From Cephalothrix spiralis (lineage: Eukaryota; Nemertea; Palaeonemertea; Archinemertea; Cephalotrichidae), in assembly GCA_032353305.1 (NCBI GenBank), contig JAUCNG010368594.1, positions 1-11,662 of the forward strand: a DNA stretch of 11,662 nucleotides, read 5' to 3'. Position numbers and translations under genes: made by a program. The notes under the pieces are model-generated. The model was given only the letters and a program-made list of their open reading frames with translations. It made no database searches and had not been told where the DNA came from. This document shows positions 1 through 10,100 of this stretch, in pieces (the stretch's first letter is position 1; every line of letters begins with the position of its first letter).

Positions 1-1134
1 GTTCCGCAACTTTGATTTCGGTAAACTTTTTCGGAAATTGTTTCTAGCTTGATTCCCGACATTATGGACCATGTTAAATTTTTGTTGCAATTTGTTTTAC
101 CTTGACCCCCTTTTTGGGCTAAATCGACTGGACTATTCGTAATCAGAGAGGATTTGTATTTAATACGAAGGCCTACATATTAGATCAAAAATTCACGATA
201 TGTTGAAAATGCATATGATTTTATTAGATATACAATTATGAATATCGGAAATGTCTATCAATTTTAACTTTACAGCCCCCTTCCAGAGTCTAATGAAATT
301 ACTACTATGTTAGAGCCTAGAGGGAAAAACAACCTCAATATTACAGGATTTTCATAAATATTTTATTTAAATATCATTAACAAAAAGGAAGACTATATTG
401 AAATGTCAAATACTTATTAATTACATTTTAAATTCTTACTCAATATCACAATACACAAATTATATTACATATAGAGGCATAGAGGCGGGCGTTTTTTTAA
501 ACAACTTTCACCTCATTTGAGAGGGCCATTAGCGACGGTCCTATCTCATCTATAACCCATGTGCTATTAAATGGAACTTTTTTAGCGACTTAACTATATA
601 TATTTTCTATAACAACTCGAATCAGAGCAAACAAAATATTCTTATTACATTTAAAGTATTATGAGAGAGCGATACAGTCATCAAAAATATAATCTTATTT
701 TTCTTTGATACGCTGCTGGACAATTTTATGCTCAGAAATTGAAGAAACATATTTGAAAAAACATATTATTTTTGTATACTTTGTTTGGCTATACATCTAT
801 CATCCCTGTTTCGGAAACTAGAAAATTCACCTGCAGAAAACAAAAATATAAGTTAAAGATCTATGCCATGATAAATGTTTAGATTGTACGTAGATATTTA
901 TTTTTACCAAAGAGGCGTCCAAATCCATTTCGATGCCCTCAGCACTTGTTATAGCTTCTCTTCACAAGGATAGATGATGCGTGCATTATCATAACGAGGT
1001 TATCGAGATGGTCCAAATCCCTATATTATGGACCTTCTCCTTTCAACTGTCGTACAAATCTAAAATTTGATGCCGACGTAAAAATGTATTTCTAAATAAT
1101 TTATTTTCACCCGTCGCCACGGATTATGAAAGGG
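1..1134. other. AT-rich intergenic sequence, no gene seen
   Basis: I see no open frame with recognisable protein content on either strand, no RNA gene and no strong repeat. Short A/T runs are frequent, as elsewhere in the window. Confidence 0.6.
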
Positions 1135-1508
1135 AGATAACCAAAGGGGTATGATACAAAGGGGTTGAACTAGCACTGATATAACTAATACATTTCGCCT
1201 ACGGAAGGTTATTTATATATGCAGGTGTTTTCAAACTCATGTGGAGTATTATTGTATTAAGTTGAGAGATCTTGAGAAATGATCATTATCATCGTGATTT
1301 TATTCCTTCGTTAAAATTTCTGGCTGACATAAGATGAGATCCCGGTGAGATATTACAGCAGTGTAAATTGGATCCCATGGCTAAATGAAGTATATTATCT
1401 GCATTATTTATAGAACATGCCAAGCGAATCATATTAGATACAATATAGGTCTCACCTGTACTATCGTTAAGCTAGTTCAAGACCTTTGTATCATACCTTT
1501 GAGATAAC
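1135..1508. mobile_element. MITE, 360 bp, with 7-bp target-site duplication
   Basis: The ends form an imperfect inverted repeat of about 33 bp: 1142-1174 begins CAAAGGGGTATGATACAAAG, and the complement of 1471-1501 begins CAAAGGTATGATACAAAGG. Both arms end in TTGAACTAGC at their inner side. The same 7 bases, AGATAAC, flank both sides (1135-1141 and 1502-1508), as expected of a target-site duplication; a preceding G on both sides could make it 8. The interior has no coding capacity. The TIR plus 7-8-bp duplication suggests a non-autonomous hAT-like element, but the superfamily is an inference. Confidence 0.8.
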
Positions 1509-2680
1509 TGATTTAAGTTTTTTAAATGAATAACATAGAATTGCTGCTCTGGAGGAAACAATGATCAAACTTTCATCTAAACTGACGCAATTATTTGTAT
1601 CACAGTTTTGTCAAATTGCATTTAATGTGCCAAAATTTACTATGCAACCTACTATATCTCGCATTCTAACCGTGCTTCACTATCTAGATCCGATTAAGAT
1701 TTCGTACAAACTAAAAAAAGACACGTCATAACAAAAACACATTTCCATATCATAATTTGTCTCACTAGAAAAGCTCATTATACTCGCACTCTCGTCATTG
1801 TGAGATATACAGTGTGACCCAATAAAATGTATAACAGCCAAATGACGTCATACTGAAACTCAATTGTGAGCATTTTTAAAGTAACGTTTTATTTTGTGAT
1901 ATTATAAATCACTAGGGAAAAAATCCTTATTTCTATTTCCAATCAAAACCTACTTACAGCATATATCAAACTTTGCCGTATCAGAATAATTTTGGCAAAT
2001 CTAATGTTATATAAAACTCAAATCGTACGGGAAGATGAAAATAGACTAAAATACAGATATCTATTAAGCTACAAATGTATGTCTATAATACTGAGTAAAT
2101 TTTAAGTCAAATCTAGCTATGTCATATGGACTAAGAATAAAAGTTATTATTTGGCATAATGGTTCAATACTTGATATGCGAATTTTAATGTATATCAAAT
2201 TGTAAATTATCAAAAAAATCAAGATCTTTCACAAAATCTAAATCTCTACTACTATATTTTGGCTAGGGAAAGAAAGATTATATTCGGTTGTATTTATATA
2301 CATTATACAAATAATGAACATGATACTGATACTTTAAAACACGGTAAATAAAATGTAAAAAGTTGTATAAGATACATGCATCTTTTAAAAACACGTCTGC
2401 TAAAACCATAGAAAAATGATAGCTTTTCTATGATATAAACAAGGATAGATAGAACAATTTTGCGCCGTTTTAAGTGATCAAAAATATATTAGAATATTTT
2501 GTGTAATTTGTATAATCTCTTCCTCTTTCAAGTACAAAATCAGCATCTCAAATCGATGCTTATTTCTAATACAAGTCGCCGATTATGTAAACAATTTTTT
2601 TTGCCCGGTTCATTGGTCCAAAACTCATCCTGGAAAAAAACCCGAACGATTCAGCGCGTCTTTGGCGGGTGTAAGACGTA
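1509..2680. other. AT-rich intergenic sequence, no gene seen
   Basis: There is no supported gene or repeat. A perfect CRE-type palindrome TGACGTCA occurs at 1843-1850, with nothing nearby to suggest a promoter. Open frames here have no recognisable protein content. Confidence 0.55.
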
Positions 2681-2922
2681 CCAAGAACTACGAACTAGTA
2701 AACCACGAACCTCTCTCGATCATTTCTAATTTATCGAATAAACTCATTATCGATCTGTTTTCGGTATTATAAGAGTGTTCACATATAAAAGATCACAAAG
2801 ATTCAAATCTTTAATTTAAAAGGAATTGAGATTTAATTATCATGAGAAAAATATAAGTTAATGTTTGAATTGGAAATATTACCAATAATTGGAAAAAAAC
2901 AAACGAGTTCGTAGTTCTTTGG
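2681..2922. repeat. Separated inverted repeat, about 19-bp arms
   Basis: CCAAGAACTACGAACTAGT at 2681-2699 is repeated inverted at 2903-2922, as the complement of ACGAGTTCGTAGTTCTTTGG, with one inserted base and one mismatch. The arms enclose about 203 bp of AT-rich sequence. No clear target-site duplication is seen, so it may be an old element or coincidence. Confidence 0.4.
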
Positions 2923-3310
2923 AAATTCCCAATATTTTTCTTCTTATGATAATTTCCGGCAATTAAAGTCACGTGCTTTTCCGAATATTATCGGAATTTT
3001 AGGATTTCTTTTCATGCTTTTGGGTTTTTGGACTAGAATGAGTTTTGAATCAAGTTGGTAAAAGTGGGTTTAGAAAATCGTCGATTTGGATTAGAAATGG
3101 TTCGAATCATGATGCCGATTTTTGCATTTGAGAGAGTTTCTACAAATTCGGCGGTAACGAATGATACTTGGTATATCTATATCTAATAAAATAATTTGAA
3201 TGGTTTACAGAAAGACTTTTCGAGAAAATCTCGGAGGCGGTTGGGAATATAAAAAAATGTTAAAAATAAAGATTGTAAACACCAGGTAAACACCGACGTT
3301 TTTTTCCTAA
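2923..3310. other. Intergenic sequence, nothing recognised
   Basis: AT-rich with frequent TTTT and AAAA runs. I see no gene, structured RNA or repeat arm that I can support. Confidence 0.5.
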
Positions 3311-3316
3311 ACTGTC

Positions 3317-3395
3317 ATGGAAAAATTGGAAAAAGGCATTTTTTGCCCAAACCAACCCTATTTTACTATTTTACCAAATTTTTTGCAATACCCAA
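3317..3395 (+). repeat. Dispersed repeat fragment, related to 8424-8505
   Basis: The stretch begins ATGGAAAAATTGGAAAAAGG and runs through a T-rich block into CCAAATTTTTTGCAATACCC. It aligns by eye with 8424-8505 in the same orientation, sharing AAAAATTG, a purine run, a CTTTTTT/CATTTTTT block, CCC-rich spacers and CCAATTTTTT. It is diverged. The word ATGGAAAAATTGG also occurs in the ends of the foldback element at 8979-9351, so a common origin is possible. Confidence 0.35.
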
Positions 3396-3579
3396 ATTTA
3401 TTTTTGTTGTGTTTGTTACAAAACAAAGAATATTATTTGCCAAAAAATGGAAAAATTGATTTTGCCCAAAAAAAGGTTACCACCCACGACACTGTTATAA
3501 TATAATAATAAATGCAAGAAAAATTACAATGGAACAGCGAATACTTTTTGTTGATATGTCACAAAGTAGAGAGTGGATA

Positions 3580-3657
3580 TTCCGACAGGAGAAATGTACA
3601 TAGCGCAGGTGTACTTCGGTTAAACAATATGCGCTCTGTACATTTCTCCTTCCGGAA
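3580..3657. repeat. Strong hairpin, 28-bp stem and 22-nt loop
   Basis: 3580-3607 and 3630-3657 are inverted copies that match at 25 of 28 positions, including the uninterrupted block AGGAGAAATGTACA, around a 22-nt loop. The size (about 78 nt) and near-perfect pairing resemble a pre-microRNA-like foldback, but a small transposon remnant is equally possible. It lies about 380-460 nt past the HECT gene stop, in the 3' flank or distal 3' UTR. A shorter 7-bp palindrome (AAACCCC / GGGGTTT) follows at 3663-3690. Confidence 0.65.
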
Positions 3658-3731
3658 TTACAAAACCCCGCAATCTTCTATCAGGGGTTTAATATAAGGG
3701 GTATGACACGATATTAACTGCTAATTTCAAA

Positions 3732-3895
3732 AACGTGATTTTTTAAATAGGGAAATCCCCTAAATTAAAAATCATGTTTTTGCCACCCACCCCCACCAAG
3801 TGGGTGGGGCAAATATCTAAACACCCCGAGGATCAGCATTTTCCCTTTCCAGAAATATATAGTTTGTGGGGGTCAACTACCCGCCAATATGCAAA
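3732..3895 (+). mobile_element. Half copy of the 373-bp foldback element
   Basis: This stretch is collinear with the reverse complement of about 9019-9190. Shared blocks are AGGGAAATCCCCTAAATTAA, TTTTTGCCACCCACCCCCAC, the CCCCGAGG-ATCAGCATTTTCC block, GTTTGTGGG and TCAACTACCCGCCAATAT. It covers the centre and one arm only; the outer ATGGAAAAATTGG terminus and the opposite arm are absent. It begins 143 nt downstream of the HECT stop codon, so it probably lies within or next to the 3' UTR. Confidence 0.75.
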
Positions 3896-4037
3896 TTTAA
3901 GGAAAATCAAGAACGGGTAACATCGTTTCAATTAACCCGGCTACATGTATAAAGTCAAAATACTTATAAAACCAGAGTAAAACACATGCACATTATTTTA
4001 CAGTATAAAAATACATCTACATAACATTTTAAGAGTA

Positions 4038-4158
4038 TCATGTTAGTCCAAATCCCTTTCCATTTTGAATTCCTAATAATAGGCGATTTTTAAGATGATC
4101 CTCATTTGAATATTCTGGCAGGAGTAGTCGATTAAAACATGTCATGGCCACAGGGAGC
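4038..4158 (-). CDS. HECT last exon, catalytic cysteine and stop
   Basis: This is the terminal coding exon, 121 nt including the TGA at 4038-4040, with acceptor TTGACTTTTCAG before 4158. The first G completes the Arg codon left by exon 5. It then reads [31 protein letters not shown] and ends GKGFGLT. The catalytic cysteine codon is at 4137-4139. Phe at position -4 from the C-terminus is the residue known to aid ubiquitin transfer in HECT enzymes. The residue two before the cysteine is Met where many family members have His. The exon lies 2.4 kb from exon 5. I see no AATAAA soon after the stop; an ATTAAA occurs on the minus strand at 3688-3693, about 350 nt downstream, as a weak poly(A) candidate. 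Confidence 0.95.
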
Positions 4159-7100
4159 CTGAAAAGTCAATGAAAATTGAATTTATCTTTTGTTGTATAC
4201 TACTTTCTACTTTGCTAATTCTACATAAAGTCTTTATTGATATTATGAAACTAAAATCAGCGCTTCGAGCGAAGTCTTCAGTCCCCCGTCTTCTTGATCT
4301 TCGATTTCCTTCATTTTAAATACGTTTCATGTATTTTACCAACCATTATGCCAAGGGTGACTAACTGGACCGCCAAAACAAAGGTCATGAAATAGTTCAT
4401 ACAGATCTTCAGATGTTCCTTAATATACGTAGCTGATGACCAATTTCTGTTGCTGGCTGTTGGCTATGCCAATTTTCTTCTTTGAAGGCAAATGGAAGCA
4501 ACCAAAATCACTTTTCTTCGTTATTTGATGATACGTTACATCATAGATTAAGAATACCCAGATACCTTTTTCAATTAGTACAAAACACCAAACTTGCTAA
4601 TTTTGAGAAATCATCATCATATTTTGTTTTTAGACCAACTCTTTAGATAAAGCAATGAAATATAGAGACCGATCTGACAATAGAGTACGGTCTGATTATT
4701 GCGTAATCAGACCGTACTCTATTGCCAGATCGGTCTCTATATTTCATTGCTTTACCTAAAGATAGCACTTATTATTTAGTCTAAAAACAAAATATGATGA
4801 TGATTTCTCAAAATTAGCAATTTATTAGTTCGGTGCTTTGTACGCAGATGGCGCTTAAAAATGAAGTTGAGCCCTGGACGAGTATTTTCATGATTTTGGG
4901 CCCGTTCCGAGCATCATACAATTTACTCATCTATCTGAGTATACTTAATTTATGGTTACATCTTCTTCAAACGACGGGCTTCGAAGGACTTCTCGAAATA
5001 AACACAGACTGTCCGCTAGCCGAGCATTTAGCCGTTTTTCCGCACTCTAATCATTTTCTATATACCGATTGAAGTCGGGTTAACTCCGAGGGGAGGGACA
5101 GCGTCCCACTCAATCAAAACGACCAAACACGACTGACAGGTCGGTAAAGTCGACCGTGCTCCTTTTGTTTTTTTCTTGGTCAAGTTGTCAACATCCTCGT
5201 CCCAAGGTCTTTTTATCTTCTCTGCCCTGGTTGTAATTGTTACAAAATTTACTTATACATAAGAACCCACACATCGGTCGTGAAAGTGTGACTTCCCTTT
5301 TATCAATATAGACTCGTTCACTGAATAATTGTTTACCAAATAATTGTTAACATGCAAATTGTTCACCAATCAAAAGTGCACATTTTGGGGGATATCGTGG
5401 TCAATGAAATATTTTGAATTATACGCGGTCAGTGTTTTGCAGCCTCATGCACATTAAAATGCTAACAAGTAACACATCTTTAGATGAGAAATCATTTTCA
5501 ATTGAAACAGGCTACCTAAAATGATGGCTTGTTCTGGTAATCTAATGCCATCTGAGATTATTATCAGGATTATTTATATTCGTAACTCTCAGTAACGAGG
5601 CCAGTTCTGACTTTTATATCAAATGTTATAAGAAAGACAAACGTCATTAGTCTCGAATTGGAGTTCATAATTCCCCAGTACGTGAAGTAGGAGGAATGTT
5701 ACAGGTACCAAAATGGAATAGCAACAACCCTATAGACTATTAAAAAGTGGAATAGCAACAAACCATCGTTAAAATATATCACTTGATATGATCAAGATAT
5801 CAAGAATGTAATCTGAATGATATGTCACGATATGAAAGTGATATACGTCATGTCAGCCTGGAAACTGCCTCGCTGGCTACTCTTATACATTTAGTTAGTA
5901 GCGTATCACCAGTGATATGGGTATTCCTGGGCTCCAGTGGAATCCCATTTGTTTCACATTGGTGGCCCACATTTTATTTTTACCCTGCATGACATGTAAA
6001 TGACAAGTGTTTGAAACTGGGGAAGGTCATAACGGAAAAAATTCACTAAATCTTCTTTTTCTTTTTAATAAAAAAGGCCCTTCTTTAATTCGAAATCCAT
6101 ATTTTTTTATATTTTGATAAATTCATCTATTAATTCATTTTTTTCCTTTTCTTACAAAAATAAATCCCCCCCCCCCCAAAGTAAAGTAAAGTAAAAGAAA
6201 GGTACGAATCTGGTAAATATACTACCCGGCAGTTTGCGGGTGGTAAAAAATCTATAAGGGGGGAGAGGCAAATGATGACAAAAATGGAGTAGGAACGGCC
6301 AAATTGTGTCAGGTATAATCTACCTCCAAAATTCCAGTGAGTTCCAGCTCAGTAGTTTTCGGGCTTTTCGTACTGAGTTTTCATTTAGATCTGATGCCTA
6401 AATTATTTTTTTTCAAGTGTATTTTCAAACATCTCAAGTAATTTTGCACCCACTCTTGAGCACTTGGTATCAGCTCGTATAGATCATATCGGCGGGAGTT
6501 GGGATCGAACGGGTTTGAACGACCATGCTCTACCGACTGAGCTAATCGAAATCGCACTCACCTGTCTGTATCCTCTCCACTCCTTTGAATGATGATGGAC
6601 AAATGTGATAATCCTTTTAGAGGTACCCGATCACTTCCCGTTACAAAATGCAGTAATAAACGTTTTTGTTCCAATGTCATTTCATGTGCTATGTTCCAGA
6701 ACCATCGTATTACCCTATGGTTGATATGATAACCATCGTCATACTGAGCTGCACGTTCAAGAGCCCGAAAGTCCTGAAATAACAATATGTTGAGGTTGAG
6801 GTTTCTGGGGCAAAGAATTGTAGAGTGAGAACCACATACATTATAGATGCAAGTATCTATGTTGATTTTGACATTCAATATGCGACTGCGATTTTGGAAT
6901 CGACAGTGAGATGCGTCTTCAGGCCAATCACATATCGAATTCATCAAACTATTTATTCACAGCTTAAGATTTATTCCAGAGGGCAAGAGGTTCTAAAATC
7001 TTGCGAATTTCGCAGTCCTCGCGACACGTTTCAATGCAGTCCGAGTCACCAAGAGCTGGATTCGAAACCCGTCTACACATCGGTCAAGATTCGGTGATTG

Positions 7101-10100
7101 GGAGATTTTTGTTAATATTGACCGATTCCATCTGCGATTCCCCAAATTGATGGGACTTCCAGCTTTTCCCGGTACTTTTTACTCTCTGATTCTTACCAGG
7201 TCAGGGCTTCCGCAAACAAGTAACTCAATTTCTTCAGGTTGGAATAATGACAGAACCCTGCTATCACAAACACGATGAAAGCCCCGGTAAAAAGCCTGAA
7301 AACAAAAACAAAAGAAATTACTTAGTTTTAACTTAAAAGGAGAGAGAGCAGTAGCATGATACTTATAACAACATATTCCTTATCAAAATAGCCTTCCAAT
7401 TCATCGAATTTCTTTTGGGATGACTCTATATTTAAGACTTTTGAATAATCTTCTAAGCTGCCTGTTTTCGTTTGGTTGTTCTTAAATTAACATGTGAGGG
7501 GTAATTCCGTCCAGAGCGTCTCGTATTTTGCAGGGGTCAAACTCAAATTTATTCTCGATTTCGGGACACTTTGGCCTCTTGCTTCCGAAGATGAGAAAAT
7601 GCAAAATTTCCTTCCATTTATAATACTTGATTACTTTTCAGTTCGTAAATAGTTTGATCGCCATTTGTAACAAGGCGATTTTGGATCTTCTCATCTTTGG
7701 AAGCTGGCCGAAGCTTCTCGAAACTGATGCATTTATACCCGTAGCGTGGCCTTACTACGGAATCTCTTTCCGAAAATGTCAAAACACGTATTACAAATCA
7801 TCAAATTCGACACTCGGCTTTTTAGGGAAGAGAAAATGTGTACGCTGCTGGAATACATTGCTTTTGGTGTAACACTGGCTCAAATAGAAACATACGGTTT
7901 GCTTTATACTTTTAACTCTTAGGCCTGTACATCTAACCCGTACACTAACCTATTTTCCATATACACATGTACCAATTAGCAGTGGTGTTCTTCCCGTAAA
8001 AAATTAGTGTCGAGCACGGTCTCGAACCCGGACCTCCGGATTCAAAGACCAACTCTCAACCCCTTAGCAACCGAGGCGGAGCGGCAAGATTCATTTCCAA
8101 AGATTGCTTTAAATCGGAATATTTAATTGCATCCTGATATTGTGGTGCATGTATCTATCAACCGTTGTAATTGCCCTTACCTGGAATTGCTTATCAATAC
8201 TTTCTGTAAGAATGTATTTTGCATAGAGTTCAACAAATTGATCACGATTCTGAAAACACAAAATAATAGGTTTTAGAAGCCAGAAATGTTTAATGGGAGT
8301 CATTCTCCTACGCTGAGCAGGAGGGAGAGGGGGGGGTCATGGAAATAATTGGCATACACGTAGGCCTAAAATTGACAAAATTGAGTTGAGGTACCCATGC
8401 ACCCACCCCCAAAATGGCATTGTAAAAATTGAAAAAAGCCTTTTTTGTTCCTATCCCACCCACCCCTTTTTGCCAATTTTTTCCATCGTGCCAATTTCTA
8501 ACATCAATTATTATTTGATGAAGATCGGCATCTGAAAAAAATTGGTTTCATAGTTTCTATGAATAAAATGGCCTGATATAGATCGAGAAAATAATTCAAT
8601 GATTCACATCTGCTGCAGTGGACAATGAACATATTCTGGGGTAAACTGATACATATCAGGAATGAATTATCTCAAACAAACCAAGGGTAGTAGAGATTAA
8701 GATGAATCGAAACTGCCCATGGAAACAGTATGTAAGCGCCAAAATACGAAATTTTTGAGGTTTAAATGATTAACAAAATGTTATTTCCTGCACAGTCCAA
8801 TAGAGATGGAGTGGAGGGGGTAAATTTCTGAATTGAGTAATGTCTTATTTATCATACTAGTCGAGTTTTCTAAAATTTCCTGGGCAATTTCCCGCAGATA
8901 GTAAATTCACTAAGCGATTATTGATATTAAGGCATAAGATTATTATGTAATTTATTAGGAATCAACGAGTTTTGTGTACACAATTGGATGGAAAAATTGG
9001 TACAAAATCGCCCCCCTGACGGTTTTGTATATTGGCGGGTAGTTGATCCCACAAACCATATATCTCTGGAAATGTCTTGGAAAATGCTGATCCCTCGGGG
9101 TTTTAGATTTTTGCCCTACCCCTGTGTGGGGGTGGGTGGCAAAAAACGTAATTTTTAATTTAGGGGATTTCCCTATCCAAATAATCATGCTTTTGCCCCC
9201 CACCCCACCCAGGGCAAAAATCTAAACCCCCCGAGGGATCAGCATTTTCCAACACCTTTCCTAAAATTTAGTTTGTGGGGGTCAACTACCCGCCAATATG
9301 CAAAACCGTTAGGGGGCCCTAACGCCATCGCCAATTTTTCCATCCAGTTTGTATAGTTTTGTCATGATTGGAAAATGACAAGGATTTTAGTCCGGCAATG
9401 TGACATCTTAAAGAAAAGCTTACATTATTATTGACTATAACGTTGGCTCCACCCTTTATCAGTTCAACTTCAACTATTTCTCCAAAGCTCTCGGTGGATA
9501 TCTAAAAGGAGACATATAATTAATTTTGAAAAATAGAATACGAATAACGAAATTCTACCGGAACAGAACAACAACCTACAGGCAGAACACCCGAAAAGTT
9601 TTATCGGAAATTGTTTGTGTTATTAGATACTCGACAAGTTTGGTTAACATTTTTTGAAGAGGTCAATTTTCGATCTTTTCTTTTTCTTAGTGCGCCTCGG
9701 TGGCAAAGAGTCAGTCTCTGAATCCGGAGGTTCCGGTTCGAGACCTGGGCTCGACACTACCTTCAATCGGGAAGAACCTTGGGCAAGCTCCTGGGTAGCT
9801 CGGTCAGGTTAAATACGTGGAGTGGGACGCTGTCGACTTCGGGGTAAACCCCACTGCTAATCGGTATATAGAAAATAGATTAGAGTGCGGGATAGGTCTA
9901 CTGGCCTAAGGGTAAATGCTCATAAAGAGGACCGTCTGTGTCTATTTGAGCCAGGCATCTGACGCCCTCCCATAAGTTGAAGTTGAATGCATCGTAGTCG
10001 AAATGAAGGGCATGGCATTTTCCTTCAAAGAACTGACTAGACAGTATTATGCCCTTCTTTATCTATATGCCCATGTTTTCAGGGGTTTGCATATTTTGAG

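Noticed and set aside
1843-1850. TGACGTCA palindrome as a CRE-type promoter element
   Set aside because: A single 8-bp match with no promoter or gene nearby can occur by chance in 11 kb.
2499-2729. Plus-strand open frame of 76 codons
   Set aside because: No recognisable domain, no supporting splice or start context, and biased composition; likely chance.
3512-3697. Plus-strand open frame of 61 codons
   Set aside because: It runs straight across the 3580-3657 hairpin, so its content reflects the inverted repeat and not a protein.
4833-5072. Plus-strand open frame of 79 codons
   Set aside because: It spans the end of a foldback element and the antisense of a SINE tail.
5461-5530. Minus-strand ACFN-like string after an AG as an alternative last HECT exon
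   Set aside because: The frame required by exon 5 gives an immediate stop; the exon at 4038-4158 fits fully.
6482-6553. Functional tRNA gene on the minus strand
   Set aside because: The A and B boxes are good, but the spacing is about 11 nt short and no anticodon or acceptor stem forms.
6825-7097. Plus-strand open frame of 90 codons
   Set aside because: It lies antisense within intron 4 and extends near exon 5; no family resemblance.
7045-7100. Possible third tRNA-like SINE head in intron 4
   Set aside because: Only a B-box-like string is present; no A box is found at the right distance on the same strand.
7627-7872. Plus-strand open frame of 81 codons
   Set aside because: It lies antisense inside intron 3, with no recognisable motif and no neighbouring exon in the same frame.
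8955-9203. Minus-strand open frame of 82 codons
   Set aside because: It is entirely within the foldback element; the residues come from its repeated arms.
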